Shown: one piece after another, positions 22,371-31,983 of the stretch
Numbering within the stretch: position 1 is the first letter of the stretch
How the letters are laid out: every line of letters begins with the position of its first letter
Assembly (NCBI GenBank): GCA_002708315.1
Contig: PANC01000013.1
Location: 1 to 64,000 of the forward strand
DNA length: 64,000 bases
From: Lentimicrobiaceae bacterium
GTDB taxonomy: Bacteria; Bacteroidota; Bacteroidia; Bacteroidales; F082
Direction: 5' to 3'
The notes under the pieces: generated by a model
The model's input: the letters and a program-made list of their open reading frames with translations, nothing else
The model's database searches: none
Told to the model about the DNA's origin: nothing
Program-made: the position numbers and the translations under genes

Positions 22371-25304
22371 CTACTCTGGTTTAATGGCTTCGTAAAAAAG
22401 TTGATGAATATTTGTTCTTACATCCCAGTCCATTAATTTGTTATTATTCATATCAGGATAAATTCGATTTGATAAAAATACGTAAACAAGCCCATTCTCT
22501 GGGTCTGCCCATGCATATGTACCAGTAAACCCCGAATGCCCAAAACTTGAAGGCGATGCATCCTTACAATTTGTTCTATGGTCTTCATACTTATGAAGTG
22601 GTTTATCAAAACCTAAGCCTCGTCTATTACTATCAGCAGCATAATGATATGTGTTGAAAAAATCGATTGTGGTATCATTTAGATATACAGTTTCACCATA
22701 ACCACCACCATTCATAAGCATTTGCATAAATACAGCTACTCCATATGAATTTCCAAATAAACCTGCATTACCAGAAACACCACCAAGTATTGCTGCTCCT
22801 TGGTCATGCACATCACCACGTAACAATTGATTACGAAATATGGTATCATTTTCAGTGGGAATAATCTTATTAACTGGAAAATAATCTCTGGGATTAAACC
22901 TCAAGTAGCTAATTCCTAATGGCATATAGAATGATTCGTATAGATAGTCATCAAATTGCTGGTTACTTATGTCTTCTGTTATTTCTTTACATAGATAAAA
23001 TCCCAGTCCCGAATAATGATATGTTTTATCTTGAAATGGGGATTTTATAATACTATCATAAAGAACATTTTCATATCCCTTCTTCACATACATCTTATCA
23101 GCAACTCTGGTTGGAAAATCCTCGGAAATACTTGACATATATATTGTAGTATCCCACCCATCTTCAGTAATTGTGCTTTGATAGAAAGGAATCCAATTTT
23201 GCAACCCCGATGTATGTGATAACACTTCAATGAAATTCAGACTATCTTTATCAGTATCCCTAAGCATGAGCAGATAGTCGCTCATTCTATCATTGAGATT
23301 AACCTTACCCTCCTCTCTCATCTTCATCATAGCAGGGGTTGTTGCCAATATTTTCGTTAATGATGCTAGGTCATAGACGTCATTCCATCTAACGGATACA
23401 TTATTACTATATGTATGTGACCCAAATGACTTATTATAGAAGATTGCACCATCCTTGGCTGCAATTATCTGACAACCAGGAAAAGCACCTTGAGCGATGC
23501 ATGCCATTGCTGTTGAATCAACCCTATCAAGGAATTTAATGTTAACGCCAGTATTTTTTGGGGTTGAAGTGTATAATGTTTGGAACCCATAACTCAATCC
23601 ATGACCTGTTTTATACCCACCGGCATCCACAGGAAGTGATCCAAAAACATCTGAGCCCAGCATAATCATTTTAGCTGAAGCTCTCTGTGCCTCTTTGTTC
23701 TCATGATACGATACTAGAACTGCTTCAAACTTATTCAAATCGAAAAAATCCAGTGCATATGGACTTGCAAAAATATCTAGCACAACATTTGCACTACTGG
23801 TCAACCCATGAACAAAAGCAATGTCACTTTCAGTAATTCCAAACATCCTTTTGGCAAGTATATTTGTATTAAGAACTGCTACGATTACCAAATCATAGTC
23901 GTCTAGGGCGACCAACAATTTCTTCCTACTTCTTTTACTGCTGTTATGAGCCAAATGAAATATGTCAATTTTCCCATATGCCGAAATAGCACTTTCTATT
24001 TCTTCCTTATTTTCAGTTCCCAAAACCACCATGGCCCTTTTGCCCATAAAGTTATCACCAACAGGCAATATCTTATTATTGTTCTTTAACAAGGTTATTG
24101 AAGCATCTGTCAACATATTAGATGTTTCGCGGTAAATTGGTTTATTTAGATCGAATATCAAATTAGACGTATCAATTGTCTTCATTTCACTTGCACCTGT
24201 GATAAACTTATATTTCAATATTTTCCTGCAGCTTTCATTGATAATATTCTCGGTTATATCTCCCCTTTTAAGTGCATTAATTATATTATTGATTGACAGT
24301 TCAACGTTATCAGGAATCAACAGGATATCATTACCGGCTTCTAGCGCTTTTAATGCCACCTCTCCTTCATTGTAATTTTTTGTAACTCCCTTCATATCAA
24401 GCCCGTCAGTAACTATCAAACCATCAAATCCCATTGTATCAACTAGGTAATCAGTAACTATTTTATGAGATAGTGTGGATGGTAGGTTCTCATTGTCATC
24501 CATAGCTGGAACCGCCAAATGAGCAATCATAATTGATTGCACCCCTTGGTCTATTAGATACTGAAAAGGCATTAGGTCATTATCCTTTAAAAGACCCATA
24601 CTAGATGATACAACTGGCAAATCATAATGTGAATCCAAAGTTGTATTACCATGCCCCGGAAAATGCTTTGCGCATGCTATTACTCCTGCCTTTTGAAGTC
24701 CTTTCATATACATCATACCCTTCTGTGCAACAAATAAGGGATTTTGACCAAATGACCTCATACCGATAACGGGATTTTTTGGATTGCTATTAACGTCAAC
24801 CACTGGCGCAAAATTCATATGTATACCCAACCTCTTACATTGATAGCCTATTTGTTTTCCCATTGCATAAATCAAATTGTCGTTATCCACAGCTCCAAGT
24901 GTCATCTGAAGAGGGTATTTAACAGTTTTACTTAATCGCATGGCTAGGCCCCACTCAGCATCTATTGCCACCATAAGTGGAACTTTTGATATGGAATTCC
25001 AATGATTGGTTTGTAATGCTTGATCAATTGGGCTTCCCTTAAAAAACACAACACCTCCAATATTATAAGAAGTGATTAGGGTATCTATATTTGAAAAGTA
25101 GGGTTGATTGGGATAATTAGCTCGCACAAATATAAGCTGAGCAACTCTTTGCTCCATGGTCATAGAGTTTAAGGTTGAGTCAACCCAACTATTCTCATTA
25201 CTAGTATATACATCAGTGGTCTGAGATACTAATATTCCGCTTAAAAATATTAGATTGATGGTGTTGATAATGATTATTTTAATGGTTTTATTTAACCCTA
25301 GCAT
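22371..25304 (-). CDS. GH3 beta-N-acetylglucosaminidase fused to a beta-lactamase-type serine hydrolase
   Basis: The 977-residue exported protein has a signal sequence (about 8-28). An N-terminal glycoside hydrolase family 3 domain of NagZ type (about 35-375) carries the KHFPGHG motif (213-219), the catalytic Asp-His dyad in LDSH (223-226) and nucleophile Asp300 in VTDGLDM. A GH3 C-terminal-like domain spans about 385-575. The C-terminal beta-lactamase/DD-peptidase-like domain (about 590-970) has the SxxK motif SLTK (648-651), a YSG in place of YxN (764-766) and HSGFTGT near 928. The NagZ motifs predict cleavage of GlcNAc-MurNAc from muropeptides or glycans. The serine hydrolase may act on the peptide part (inference). 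It is the first gene of the minus-strand operon. Confidence 0.9.
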   Translation of the reverse strand: MLGLNKTIKIIIINTINLIFLSGILVSQTTDVYTSNENSWVDSTLNSMTMEQRVAQLIFVRANYPNQPYFSNIDTLITSYNIGGVVFFKGSPIDQALQTNHWNSISKVPLMVAIDAEWGLAMRLSKTVKYPLQMTLGAVDNDNLIYAMGKQIGYQCKRLGIHMNFAPVVDVNSNPKNPVIGMRSFGQNPLFVAQKGMMYMKGLQKAGVIACAKHFPGHGNTTLDSHYDLPVVSSSMGLLKDNDLMPFQYLIDQGVQSIMIAHLAVPAMDDNENLPSTLSHKIVTDYLVDTMGFDGLIVTDGLDMKGVTKNYNEGEVALKALEAGNDILLIPDNVELSINNIINALKRGDITENIINESCRKILKYKFITGASEMKTIDTSNLIFDLNKPIYRETSNMLTDASITLLKNNNKILPVGDNFMGKRAMVVLGTENKEEIESAISAYGKIDIFHLAHNSSKRSRKKLLVALDDYDLVIVAVLNTNILAKRMFGITESDIAFVHGLTSSANVVLDIFASPYALDFFDLNKFEAVLVSYHENKEAQRASAKMIMLGSDVFGSLPVDAGGYKTGHGLSYGFQTLYTSTPKNTGVNIKFLDRVDSTAMACIAQGAFPGCQIIAAKDGAIFYNKSFGSHTYSNNVSVRWNDVYDLASLTKILATTPAMMKMREEGKVNLNDRMSDYLLMLRDTDKDSLNFIEVLSHTSGLQNWIPFYQSTITEDGWDTTIYMSSISEDFPTRVADKMYVKKGYENVLYDSIIKSPFQDKTYHYSGLGFYLCKEITEDISNQQFDDYLYESFYMPLGISYLRFNPRDYFPVNKIIPTENDTIFRNQLLRGDVHDQGAAILGGVSGNAGLFGNSYGVAVFMQMLMNGGGYGETVYLNDTTIDFFNTYHYAADSNRRGLGFDKPLHKYEDHRTNCKDASPSSFGHSGFTGTYAWADPENGLVYVFLSNRIYPDMNNNKLMDWDVRTNIHQLFYEAIKPE

Positions 25305-25323
25305 GTGCTGAATGTTTAATATA

Positions 25324-25356
25324 CAAAACTAACCTTTTTAACAATTTGTTAATAAA
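25324..25356 (-). promoter_or_regulatory. Candidate promoter for the GH3-membrane protein-rhomboid operon
   Basis: The minus strand reads TTTA (25353-25356), 21 nt, then a perfect -7 box TAGTTTTG (25324-25331), 20 nt before the ATG at 25304. Confidence 0.42.
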
Positions 25357-25475
25357 CGGAATCATAGAAGTTTACAAATAATAGTATTTTTGCTGAGTGG
25401 AAATATACTATGGTCGTTAAGACCTCTTAAACTTCAGTTTTATAACATATTATTAGTCTATAAGGCTACTATCTC

Positions 25476-26681
25476 ATGAGAAATATCATTCTGATTTTGG
25501 TCTTTTTGGCCATTAAAAATATATCCATCGGCCAAAGCACCGAGGACTATGATGTATACTGGAAAAAATCATTGGTGGCGGAAAGCAAAACAGGTAATTT
25601 TAAAATAGCTTTTGGTGGTCGAATACAAACCGACCTAATGTTTATTGATCAGAGTAACTCCCTAGATAATTTATTTGAAGCAAAAAATGGAGTTGAATTT
25701 CGACGAGCTAGAATATATACATCCGGTACATTATACAAGAATGTAAAATTTAAATTTCAATTAGATTTTGCAGGAGCAAATGTGGTGATAAAAGATGCTT
25801 ATTTGCACTTTACTAATATACCTTATTTGGGAAATATTAAGGTTGGAAATTTCAAGGAACCAGAAGGCCTAGCGATGCTAACTAGCTCAAATAACCTTAC
25901 CATGATGGAAAGGCCTCTGGGTAATGTATTCGATAATGATAGAAATATTGGTGTTATGCTAAATAACCAACTTATGGACAAACATCTATCATGGTATGCT
26001 GGAGCTTTTTATCCAACAGTTAATACAGGTAAATATTTAGGAAACAAATATAATATTGTACTAAGGCTAGCAGGACTGCCTATTTATAATACTGAGTCTA
26101 AATATAAGGTGTTACACCTTGGCTTTGGGTATGTTTATCAATACAACGATTATGAAAATTTGAATTACTCAGTGAGACCGGAAGCACACCTTGCTCCAAA
26201 ATATTTGAAAGTATCTCTTCCTAGTGTTAGAAATATTCAGGACATGAACACTGAGTTCTTATTTGTATACAATTCCTTCTCAATTGAAAGTGAATATACG
26301 CGTGCACTGATAACACGTGATAATGACTCCGTCTTTTCTCAGACTTCCTATAATGCATTCTCATACAATGTTACCTTAAGTTGGTTCGCAACAGGGGAAC
26401 ATAAAAATTATGTTAAATCCAAAACAACATTTGGTATTGTAAAGCCAAAAAATAATCTTGGCGACGATGGTGGTTTTGGCGCCTTAGAGTTTGCATTGAG
26501 ATATTCCCAAATAAATATGGATGATTCCGATTTAAATGGTGGCGTTATCAGTGATCTAACAGCAGGAATAAATTGGTACCTAAACCCTGCAACCAGAGTT
26601 ATGTTCAACTACATATATTCTGACATTAAAAATCTGGGTAACGCAAATATTTTTCAAGTGAGAGTTCAGATTGTATTTTAA
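25476..26681 (+). CDS. OprO/OprP-like outer-membrane porin
   Basis: The 401-residue protein has a signal peptide (ending ISIGQ, about 20). A beta-barrel of the phosphate-selective porin O/P family (Pfam PF07396) follows. The typical opening FGGRIQTDLMF is present, then GVEFRRARIYTSGTLYKNVKFKFQLDFA (about 72-99), DAYLHFTNIPYLGNIKVGNFKEPEG (about 104-128) and a final strand FQVRVQIVF ending in Phe. Alternating polar/apolar strands fit an outer-membrane channel. Phosphate selectivity cannot be concluded, because most Bacteroidota members are uncharacterised. A -7-like TATTTTTG at 25385-25392, without a clear -33, would give a long leader of about 80 nt. The transketolase genes follow 42 nt downstream. 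Confidence 0.85.
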   Translation: MRNIILILVFLAIKNISIGQSTEDYDVYWKKSLVAESKTGNFKIAFGGRIQTDLMFIDQSNSLDNLFEAKNGVEFRRARIYTSGTLYKNVKFKFQLDFAGANVVIKDAYLHFTNIPYLGNIKVGNFKEPEGLAMLTSSNNLTMMERPLGNVFDNDRNIGVMLNNQLMDKHLSWYAGAFYPTVNTGKYLGNKYNIVLRLAGLPIYNTESKYKVLHLGFGYVYQYNDYENLNYSVRPEAHLAPKYLKVSLPSVRNIQDMNTEFLFVYNSFSIESEYTRALITRDNDSVFSQTSYNAFSYNVTLSWFATGEHKNYVKSKTTFGIVKPKNNLGDDGGFGALEFALRYSQINMDDSDLNGGVISDLTAGINWYLNPATRVMFNYIYSDIKNLGNANIFQVRVQIVF

Positions 26682-26723
26682 GATTATATACCTTGGTTAC
26701 ACTTAAATGTAGACGATAATACT

Positions 26724-27575
26724 ATGACAAATATTGAAAATCTTGAACAGATAGCTTCACAAGTTAGGCGTGATATTGTACGAATGGTACACAACGTTCA
26801 ATCAGGACATCCAGGTGGCTCGCTGGGATGTGCTGACTTTTTTACAGCCATGTTTAATGAAGTTATGGACTATGACTCCAATAATTTTTCGATGAATGGC
26901 TTAAACGAAGATATATTTATTCTCTCCAATGGCCACATTAGTCCAGTGCTTTACAGTGTGTTGGCGAGGAGCGGGCAAATACCAATAGATGAACTGTCTA
27001 CATTTAGGTTATTGAACAGCAGACTGCAGGGACACCCTGCGGCAAAGGAAGGCCTCCCTGGTGTAAGAGTATCAACAGGTTCTTTGGGGCAAGGACTATC
27101 AGTTGCAAATGGAATTGGCCTTGCAAAAAAATTGAATGGAGATGAATCAAAGGTGTTTTGCTTGATGGGTGATGGAGAACTAGAGGAAGGTCAAGTATGG
27201 GAAGCTACAATGTACATTGGAGCTCATAACATAAATAACGTAGTTGGTATCATTGATTATAACAAAAAACAAATTGATGGATCAACAGATGATGTATTGC
27301 CATTGGGTGATTTAAGAGCAAAGTTTGAATCCTTCGGAATTGAAATATGGGAAATGAATGGCAATATTATGACAGAAGTTGTATCCACCATGAACAAGGT
27401 GAAAAATATTAAGAATAATTCAAAACCAATTTTCATATTAATGCATACAGAAATGGGAATGGGAGTTGACTTTATGATGGGTACACATAAATGGCACGGT
27501 TCACCTCCAAATGATGAGCAACTAGCATTGGCTTTAAGTCAGCTTGAGGAAACAATGGGAGACTACAACTTATAG
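26724..27575 (+). CDS. Transketolase, N-terminal (thiamine diphosphate-binding) subunit
   Basis: The 283-residue protein corresponds to the first third of a full transketolase. It has the GHPGGSLGCADF motif (about 28-39), SNGHISPVLY (about 72-81), RLQGHPA (about 100-106) and the ThDP/Mg2+-binding stretch GDGELEEG...DYNK (about 153-183). In this split form the N- and C-halves are separate polypeptides that assemble into the active enzyme. The enzyme moves two-carbon units between sugar phosphates in the pentose phosphate pathway. The partner half is encoded 1.4 kb downstream, on the other side of a vWA-protein gene, which is unusual because the halves normally adjoin. Confidence 0.95.
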   Translation: MTNIENLEQIASQVRRDIVRMVHNVQSGHPGGSLGCADFFTAMFNEVMDYDSNNFSMNGLNEDIFILSNGHISPVLYSVLARSGQIPIDELSTFRLLNSRLQGHPAAKEGLPGVRVSTGSLGQGLSVANGIGLAKKLNGDESKVFCLMGDGELEEGQVWEATMYIGAHNINNVVGIIDYNKKQIDGSTDDVLPLGDLRAKFESFGIEIWEMNGNIMTEVVSTMNKVKNIKNNSKPIFILMHTEMGMGVDFMMGTHKWHGSPPNDEQLALALSQLEETMGDYNL

Positions 27576-27609
27576 AATAAATACAAATATTTCTCTTGAT
27601 CGCACATTA

Positions 27610-28992
27610 ATGAAGTTTAAGTATAAATACTTTCTATTAGGTATAATTCTTACAATTACCATGGGATCCTTAGGGCAAAACATTGTCTCTAAGCAACCAC
27701 AGGTTACAACAAGGATATTATTTGTTCTGGATGCCTCCAGAAGTATGTCTGGAAAATGGCAGGGAGAAAGTAAATATACAATTGCAAGAAATATTCTTTC
27801 TGATATTTTAGACAGCATAAAACAGGTACCAAATGTGGAGGTAGCATTGCGTGTTTACGGTCATACTAAAAATTTTCCACCCCAGGATTGTAATGACACT
27901 AGGCTCGAAGTGCCTTTTAGCAAAGATAATATAGATCAAATAAAATATAGATTAAAGCAGCTTGGACCAAAAGGCACATCACCCATTGCGAACTCTTTAC
28001 TAAAAACCAAAGATGATTTTACAGATTGTGAAAATTGTAGAAATATTATTGTTCTAATAACTGATGGAATTGAGGAATGTGGTGGTGATATTTGTGAAGT
28101 AAGCGCAGCACTGCAAAAAAATGGAATTATACTAAAACCATTTATTATCGGTATCGGAAAAGACACCCATGAAGCATATGATTGTGCTGGCCAATACTTT
28201 AATGCATCAAACAAAGAGCAGTTCACAAAAGCTCTCAATATTATTATCACAAAAGTGTTAAGTCAAACGAGCTTACAGATTAACTTACTTGACAATTACA
28301 GTAGACCCACTGAGTCAAATGTGAATATGACTTTCATTAACAAGAATACGGGAGACATAGCATACAACTATGTACACACATTAAATAGCAAAGGACACCC
28401 CGACACACTCTATGTTGACCATCTGGTAGATTACAAAATTTTAATAAACACGGTTCCCAAAACTGTGATAGACTCCGTTAAACTCATCGAAGGCAAACAT
28501 ACTACTGTTTCTGCCGAATGCCCACAAGGCAGTCTGATGGTAAAGCTCATGGGATCATCAAAGTCTGACTTTAATCCATCAATAATTATAAACAACGAAG
28601 GGTATAATGGGATTCTAAATGTTCAGTATCTAAACGAAAACGTAAAATATTTAACTGGCAAATATGATATCACAATCCTTACATTACCTAAAATTGTATT
28701 ACCGGAAATTGATATTGAATCAGATAATCAAACTAAAATAGAGATTGAAAATCCTGGTATTGCTGTTATACAAAAGAGTATAAAAGGTTATGGAAGTATA
28801 TATGCCTTGGATAAGGATAGGCAAACATGGATAATAGACTTTGGCAGCAATAGTAACACAACTGAGTCACTATATCTGCAGCCTGGGACTTACAGACTTG
28901 TATTTAGGTCTAAGTTTTCAAATCAATCGGTTACTACAACTGCAAATGAGTTTGAAGTATTTTCAGAAAAAACAACACGGATAAAACTATAA
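27610..28992 (+). CDS. Secreted von Willebrand factor A-domain protein
   Basis: From the ATG at 27610 the product has 460 residues. The frame is open 22 codons further upstream, but those codons overlap transketolase and precede a clean signal peptide, so 27610 is chosen. After the signal peptide (ending SLGQ, about 23) comes a vWA domain (about 34-210) with an intact MIDAS: DASRS (41-45), a Thr in GPKGTSPIANSL and an Asp in LITDGIEE. The remaining 240 residues look like two or three beta-sandwich repeats. The domain binds a protein ligand through a divalent metal. The sandwich of this exported protein between two cytoplasmic transketolase subunits (34 nt and 6 nt gaps) has no obvious metabolic logic. 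Confidence 0.8.
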   Translation: MKFKYKYFLLGIILTITMGSLGQNIVSKQPQVTTRILFVLDASRSMSGKWQGESKYTIARNILSDILDSIKQVPNVEVALRVYGHTKNFPPQDCNDTRLEVPFSKDNIDQIKYRLKQLGPKGTSPIANSLLKTKDDFTDCENCRNIIVLITDGIEECGGDICEVSAALQKNGIILKPFIIGIGKDTHEAYDCAGQYFNASNKEQFTKALNIIITKVLSQTSLQINLLDNYSRPTESNVNMTFINKNTGDIAYNYVHTLNSKGHPDTLYVDHLVDYKILINTVPKTVIDSVKLIEGKHTTVSAECPQGSLMVKLMGSSKSDFNPSIIINNEGYNGILNVQYLNENVKYLTGKYDITILTLPKIVLPEIDIESDNQTKIEIENPGIAVIQKSIKGYGSIYALDKDRQTWIIDFGSNSNTTESLYLQPGTYRLVFRSKFSNQSVTTTANEFEVFSEKTTRIKL

Positions 28993-28998
28993 CACAAC

Positions 28999-29952
28999 AT
29001 GAGTAAAATTAGCATTATAGATCATAAGGATACCCGCTCGGGTTTTGGTGAAGCATTACTTGAGCTTGGAAAAAACAATCCAAGAGTAGTTGCTTTATGC
29101 GCTGACCTAACTGGTTCGCTAAAAATGGATGCATTTGCCAGAGAATATCCTGATAGATTTTTTCAAATGGGTATTGCCGAAGCAAACATGATCGGCACTG
29201 CAGCTGGACTCACCATTGGAGGATACATCCCATTTACTGGAACATTTGCAAATTTTTCCACAGGAAGAGTATATGATCAAATAAGACAATCCGTAGCATA
29301 TTCTGGGAAAAATGTTAAAATTTGTGCTTCACATGCAGGTATTACTCTTGGCGAAGATGGCGCAACACATCAGATTTTAGAGGACATAGGTCTCATGAAA
29401 ATGCTACCTGGAATGACTGTAATTAACACATGTGACTTTAATCAAACAAAACAAGCTACAATAGCAATATCAGATTATGATGGACCTGTTTATCTTAGGT
29501 TTGGCAGGCCAAAAGTACCTAACTTTATTCCATATGATCACAATTTTGAGATTGGAAAAGGCATATTACTTAAGGAGGGTAATGATGTAACAATAATTGC
29601 AACGGGCCACTTGGTTTGGAAGTCACTGGAAGCTGCATATGAACTAGAAAATATGGGAGTAAGTGCAGAAGTAATCAACATACATACCATTAAACCTCTT
29701 GATGATAAGATAATAATGCAGTCCATTAAAAAAACTGGTTGTGTTGTTACTGCTGAAGAGCATGAGATAAATGGAGGACTTGGAGATAGTGTTGCTCAAT
29801 TATTGGCTAGAACCATCCCAACTCCCATGGAGTTTGTTGCAGTTATGGATAAATTTGGCCAAAGTGGGAAACCAGAATCTCTAATGAAATTGTATGGCTT
29901 GGACACCATCAATGTCATTGAAAAATCAAAGAAGGTAATTTCCAGAAAATAA
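28999..29952 (+). CDS. Transketolase, C-terminal subunit
   Basis: The 317-residue protein supplies the pyrimidine-binding and C-terminal domains of transketolase. It has DLTGSLKMDAFA (about 31-42), GIAEANMIGTAAGL with the conserved Glu that activates ThDP (about 57-70), the FANFSTGRVYDQIRQSVAY block (about 82-100), the SHAGITLGEDGATHQ loop (about 112-126) and the EEHEINGGLGDSVA segment (about 251-264). It is 6 nt after the vWA gene, so N-half, vWA and C-half are very likely one transcript. Together with the N-subunit it makes a complete transketolase. Confidence 0.95.
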   Translation: MSKISIIDHKDTRSGFGEALLELGKNNPRVVALCADLTGSLKMDAFAREYPDRFFQMGIAEANMIGTAAGLTIGGYIPFTGTFANFSTGRVYDQIRQSVAYSGKNVKICASHAGITLGEDGATHQILEDIGLMKMLPGMTVINTCDFNQTKQATIAISDYDGPVYLRFGRPKVPNFIPYDHNFEIGKGILLKEGNDVTIIATGHLVWKSLEAAYELENMGVSAEVINIHTIKPLDDKIIMQSIKKTGCVVTAEEHEINGGLGDSVAQLLARTIPTPMEFVAVMDKFGQSGKPESLMKLYGLDTINVIEKSKKVISRK

Positions 29953-29981
29953 GATCTCAAAACACATGACCATCTCGATTT

Positions 29982-30012
29982 TTTGGTCAAAAATAATAAA
30001 GAGGTATATTCG
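29982..30012 (+). promoter_or_regulatory. Candidate promoter for the BamA-like gene
   Basis: TTTG (29982-29985), 19 nt, TATATTCG (30005-30012): full -33, 7 of 8 in the -7 box, at ideal spacing. It places the start of transcription about 15-20 nt before the TTG start codon at 30037. Confidence 0.55.
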
Positions 30013-30036
30013 CAATTGCATTAAACGGCTCTGGAA

Positions 30037-31980
30037 TTGACTATAAAGAAACTAATAATACTTCTATCTTTCACACTACTTTTTATATGTGACTCGCTTT
30101 ATGGTCAGAGCAATCAGAGTAAATGCGACACAGTTCAAATTACAAGCCCAGCATTTTTAGTTTTAAATGATACTACCATTCATGTATCTAAAGATTCATT
30201 GGCAATTGTTTGTCAAAGGTATATTGTCATTACAAAAAAAAATGGATATGCCCTTTATAATAAACTACAAAGTTTTTCAAGTAAGAGCAATTTCGTCAAT
30301 GAGCTTTTTCAGATGATTATTTCCTCTAGCAATCAGGATACAATGCTAATAGACAAATCAATCATAAATGCTGAAGATCCATATGTTCCCTATACTGGAA
30401 AAATAATAAGAGACATAAAAATACAAGTGTTAAAGCCCTTTGGGCCAAGTATAAGCGACACAAACCTACCAGTGGTTTCATCATGGGCAAGAACTTTAAA
30501 CGAATCTCACATAGACACGCGAAACATAACAATAGAGAGAAAACTCTTGTTCAAACAAAATGACACCATAAACCCCTATGAACTTGTTGAAAATACAAAT
30601 GAGTTATCAGGTCTTCCTTACTTGCAAGATGCTGCCATAATATTATCTAATGCTACGCAGGATTCTGTGGATGTTGTTGTACTGGTGAAAGATAAATTCC
30701 CTTGGTTGCCCGATATTAACATCAGAGATGCAACAGATATGACTTTATATCTAACAAATGTTAATATTTTCGGATTGGGTCAATCCCTTAAGGGAGGAGT
30801 TACAATGGATACTAAAAGTAGTCCGTTAATTTACATGTCGGATGTTAGATATTTTAATAGTAACCTTTATAATCAAATAACACTGGAGGCTAATTATCAT
30901 ATTGCTGACTATGATAGACAGTATCAAGTAAAAATGAATCGAAATATTATCCCACTTAGCGTAAGACTAGGTGGCGGTGCAGAAATTAATCGCCAAGAAG
31001 AAAATATAGTAATTGACCCAACAGATATTGACCAAAGTAGATGGTATTTTAAATACTGGAACTATGATTTATATGCAACATACCTATTTTACGATAAATG
31101 GAAGAAACATAAATCAGTCAAAAAAAACACATATTTTATTCCAGGTATAGCAGCCTCAAAAAAGGAATATCTGTACAGACCATATGTTTCAGCAGATAGT
31201 AATAGTAGGTTCTCAAACTACACTCAAGTATTAGGAAATTTTGCTGTAGTTCAACAGAATTACTACAGAACAAACTTTCTAAAAAGTTTCGGAAAAGCTG
31301 AATATATCCCTTATGGTATGCAGGCAATGGTCACGGCTGGATACACGTGGAGTGAATTTATGAATAAACCATACATTGGTCTGAGTTTAATAGGAAGCCG
31401 TAACCTCAAAAATATTGGATTTTTCTTATTGGATGCACAATTTGGAGCCCATATATCAAATAGCCTTGATCAGGGAGTTTTAAATATGAGTCTAACTTAC
31501 CTAACAAATATTTACAAGAAAGAAAGATACAGATTCAGGTATCTAGGTAAACTAATCTATACAACTGGTATAAATCGGTTCACCAATGACATGCTTTATC
31601 TGGGAGAAAGTTATGGGTTTGTGGGAATAAAAAACAAAGCTTTTTATGGTCAGCAAAGGTTATTTGCTGAATTTGACGTAATCTCATATACACCTTGGTA
31701 TATTTTTGGTTTTAGATTTGCTGTTTTTGGATTTGTATCAAGTGGAATGCTATCCATGAAAGACATTCCCATATTTGAGGGTGAGTTGCTAACATCTGTT
31801 GGTTTAGGGATTTATACTCAGAATGATTTTCTTGCTTTTGACTCTTTTCAGTTCAGAGTTGCATATTTCCCAGTTACACCAGGAGGCGTTTCGAATTTTG
31901 GTATTTCATTCTCATCAATTGGGTTCCTTAATCAGGCAAGTTTTCTAAACACAAAACCATCTACGGTTGAGTACAGGTAA
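30037..31980 (+). CDS. BamA/TamA-like outer-membrane beta-barrel protein
   Basis: The 647-residue protein begins at TTG (30037), which directly precedes a signal peptide (KKLIILLSFTLLFIC, ending SLYGQ); no other start preserves it. After about 130 residues of unrecognised sequence there is one POTRA-like unit (about 165-230: RKLLFKQNDTINPYELVENTNELSGL, then a strand of VDVVVLVKDKFPW). A long barrel region to the end (about 240-647) contains many aromatic-terminated strands. The general plan fits the Omp85 superfamily, which inserts or secretes outer-membrane proteins. The small number of POTRA units argues against BamA itself. It faces gcvT with only 3 nt between stop codons. Confidence 0.65.
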   Translation: MTIKKLIILLSFTLLFICDSLYGQSNQSKCDTVQITSPAFLVLNDTTIHVSKDSLAIVCQRYIVITKKNGYALYNKLQSFSSKSNFVNELFQMIISSSNQDTMLIDKSIINAEDPYVPYTGKIIRDIKIQVLKPFGPSISDTNLPVVSSWARTLNESHIDTRNITIERKLLFKQNDTINPYELVENTNELSGLPYLQDAAIILSNATQDSVDVVVLVKDKFPWLPDINIRDATDMTLYLTNVNIFGLGQSLKGGVTMDTKSSPLIYMSDVRYFNSNLYNQITLEANYHIADYDRQYQVKMNRNIIPLSVRLGGGAEINRQEENIVIDPTDIDQSRWYFKYWNYDLYATYLFYDKWKKHKSVKKNTYFIPGIAASKKEYLYRPYVSADSNSRFSNYTQVLGNFAVVQQNYYRTNFLKSFGKAEYIPYGMQAMVTAGYTWSEFMNKPYIGLSLIGSRNLKNIGFFLLDAQFGAHISNSLDQGVLNMSLTYLTNIYKKERYRFRYLGKLIYTTGINRFTNDMLYLGESYGFVGIKNKAFYGQQRLFAEFDVISYTPWYIFGFRFAVFGFVSSGMLSMKDIPIFEGELLTSVGLGIYTQNDFLAFDSFQFRVAYFPVTPGGVSNFGISFSSIGFLNQASFLNTKPSTVEYR

Positions 31981-31983
31981 GTA

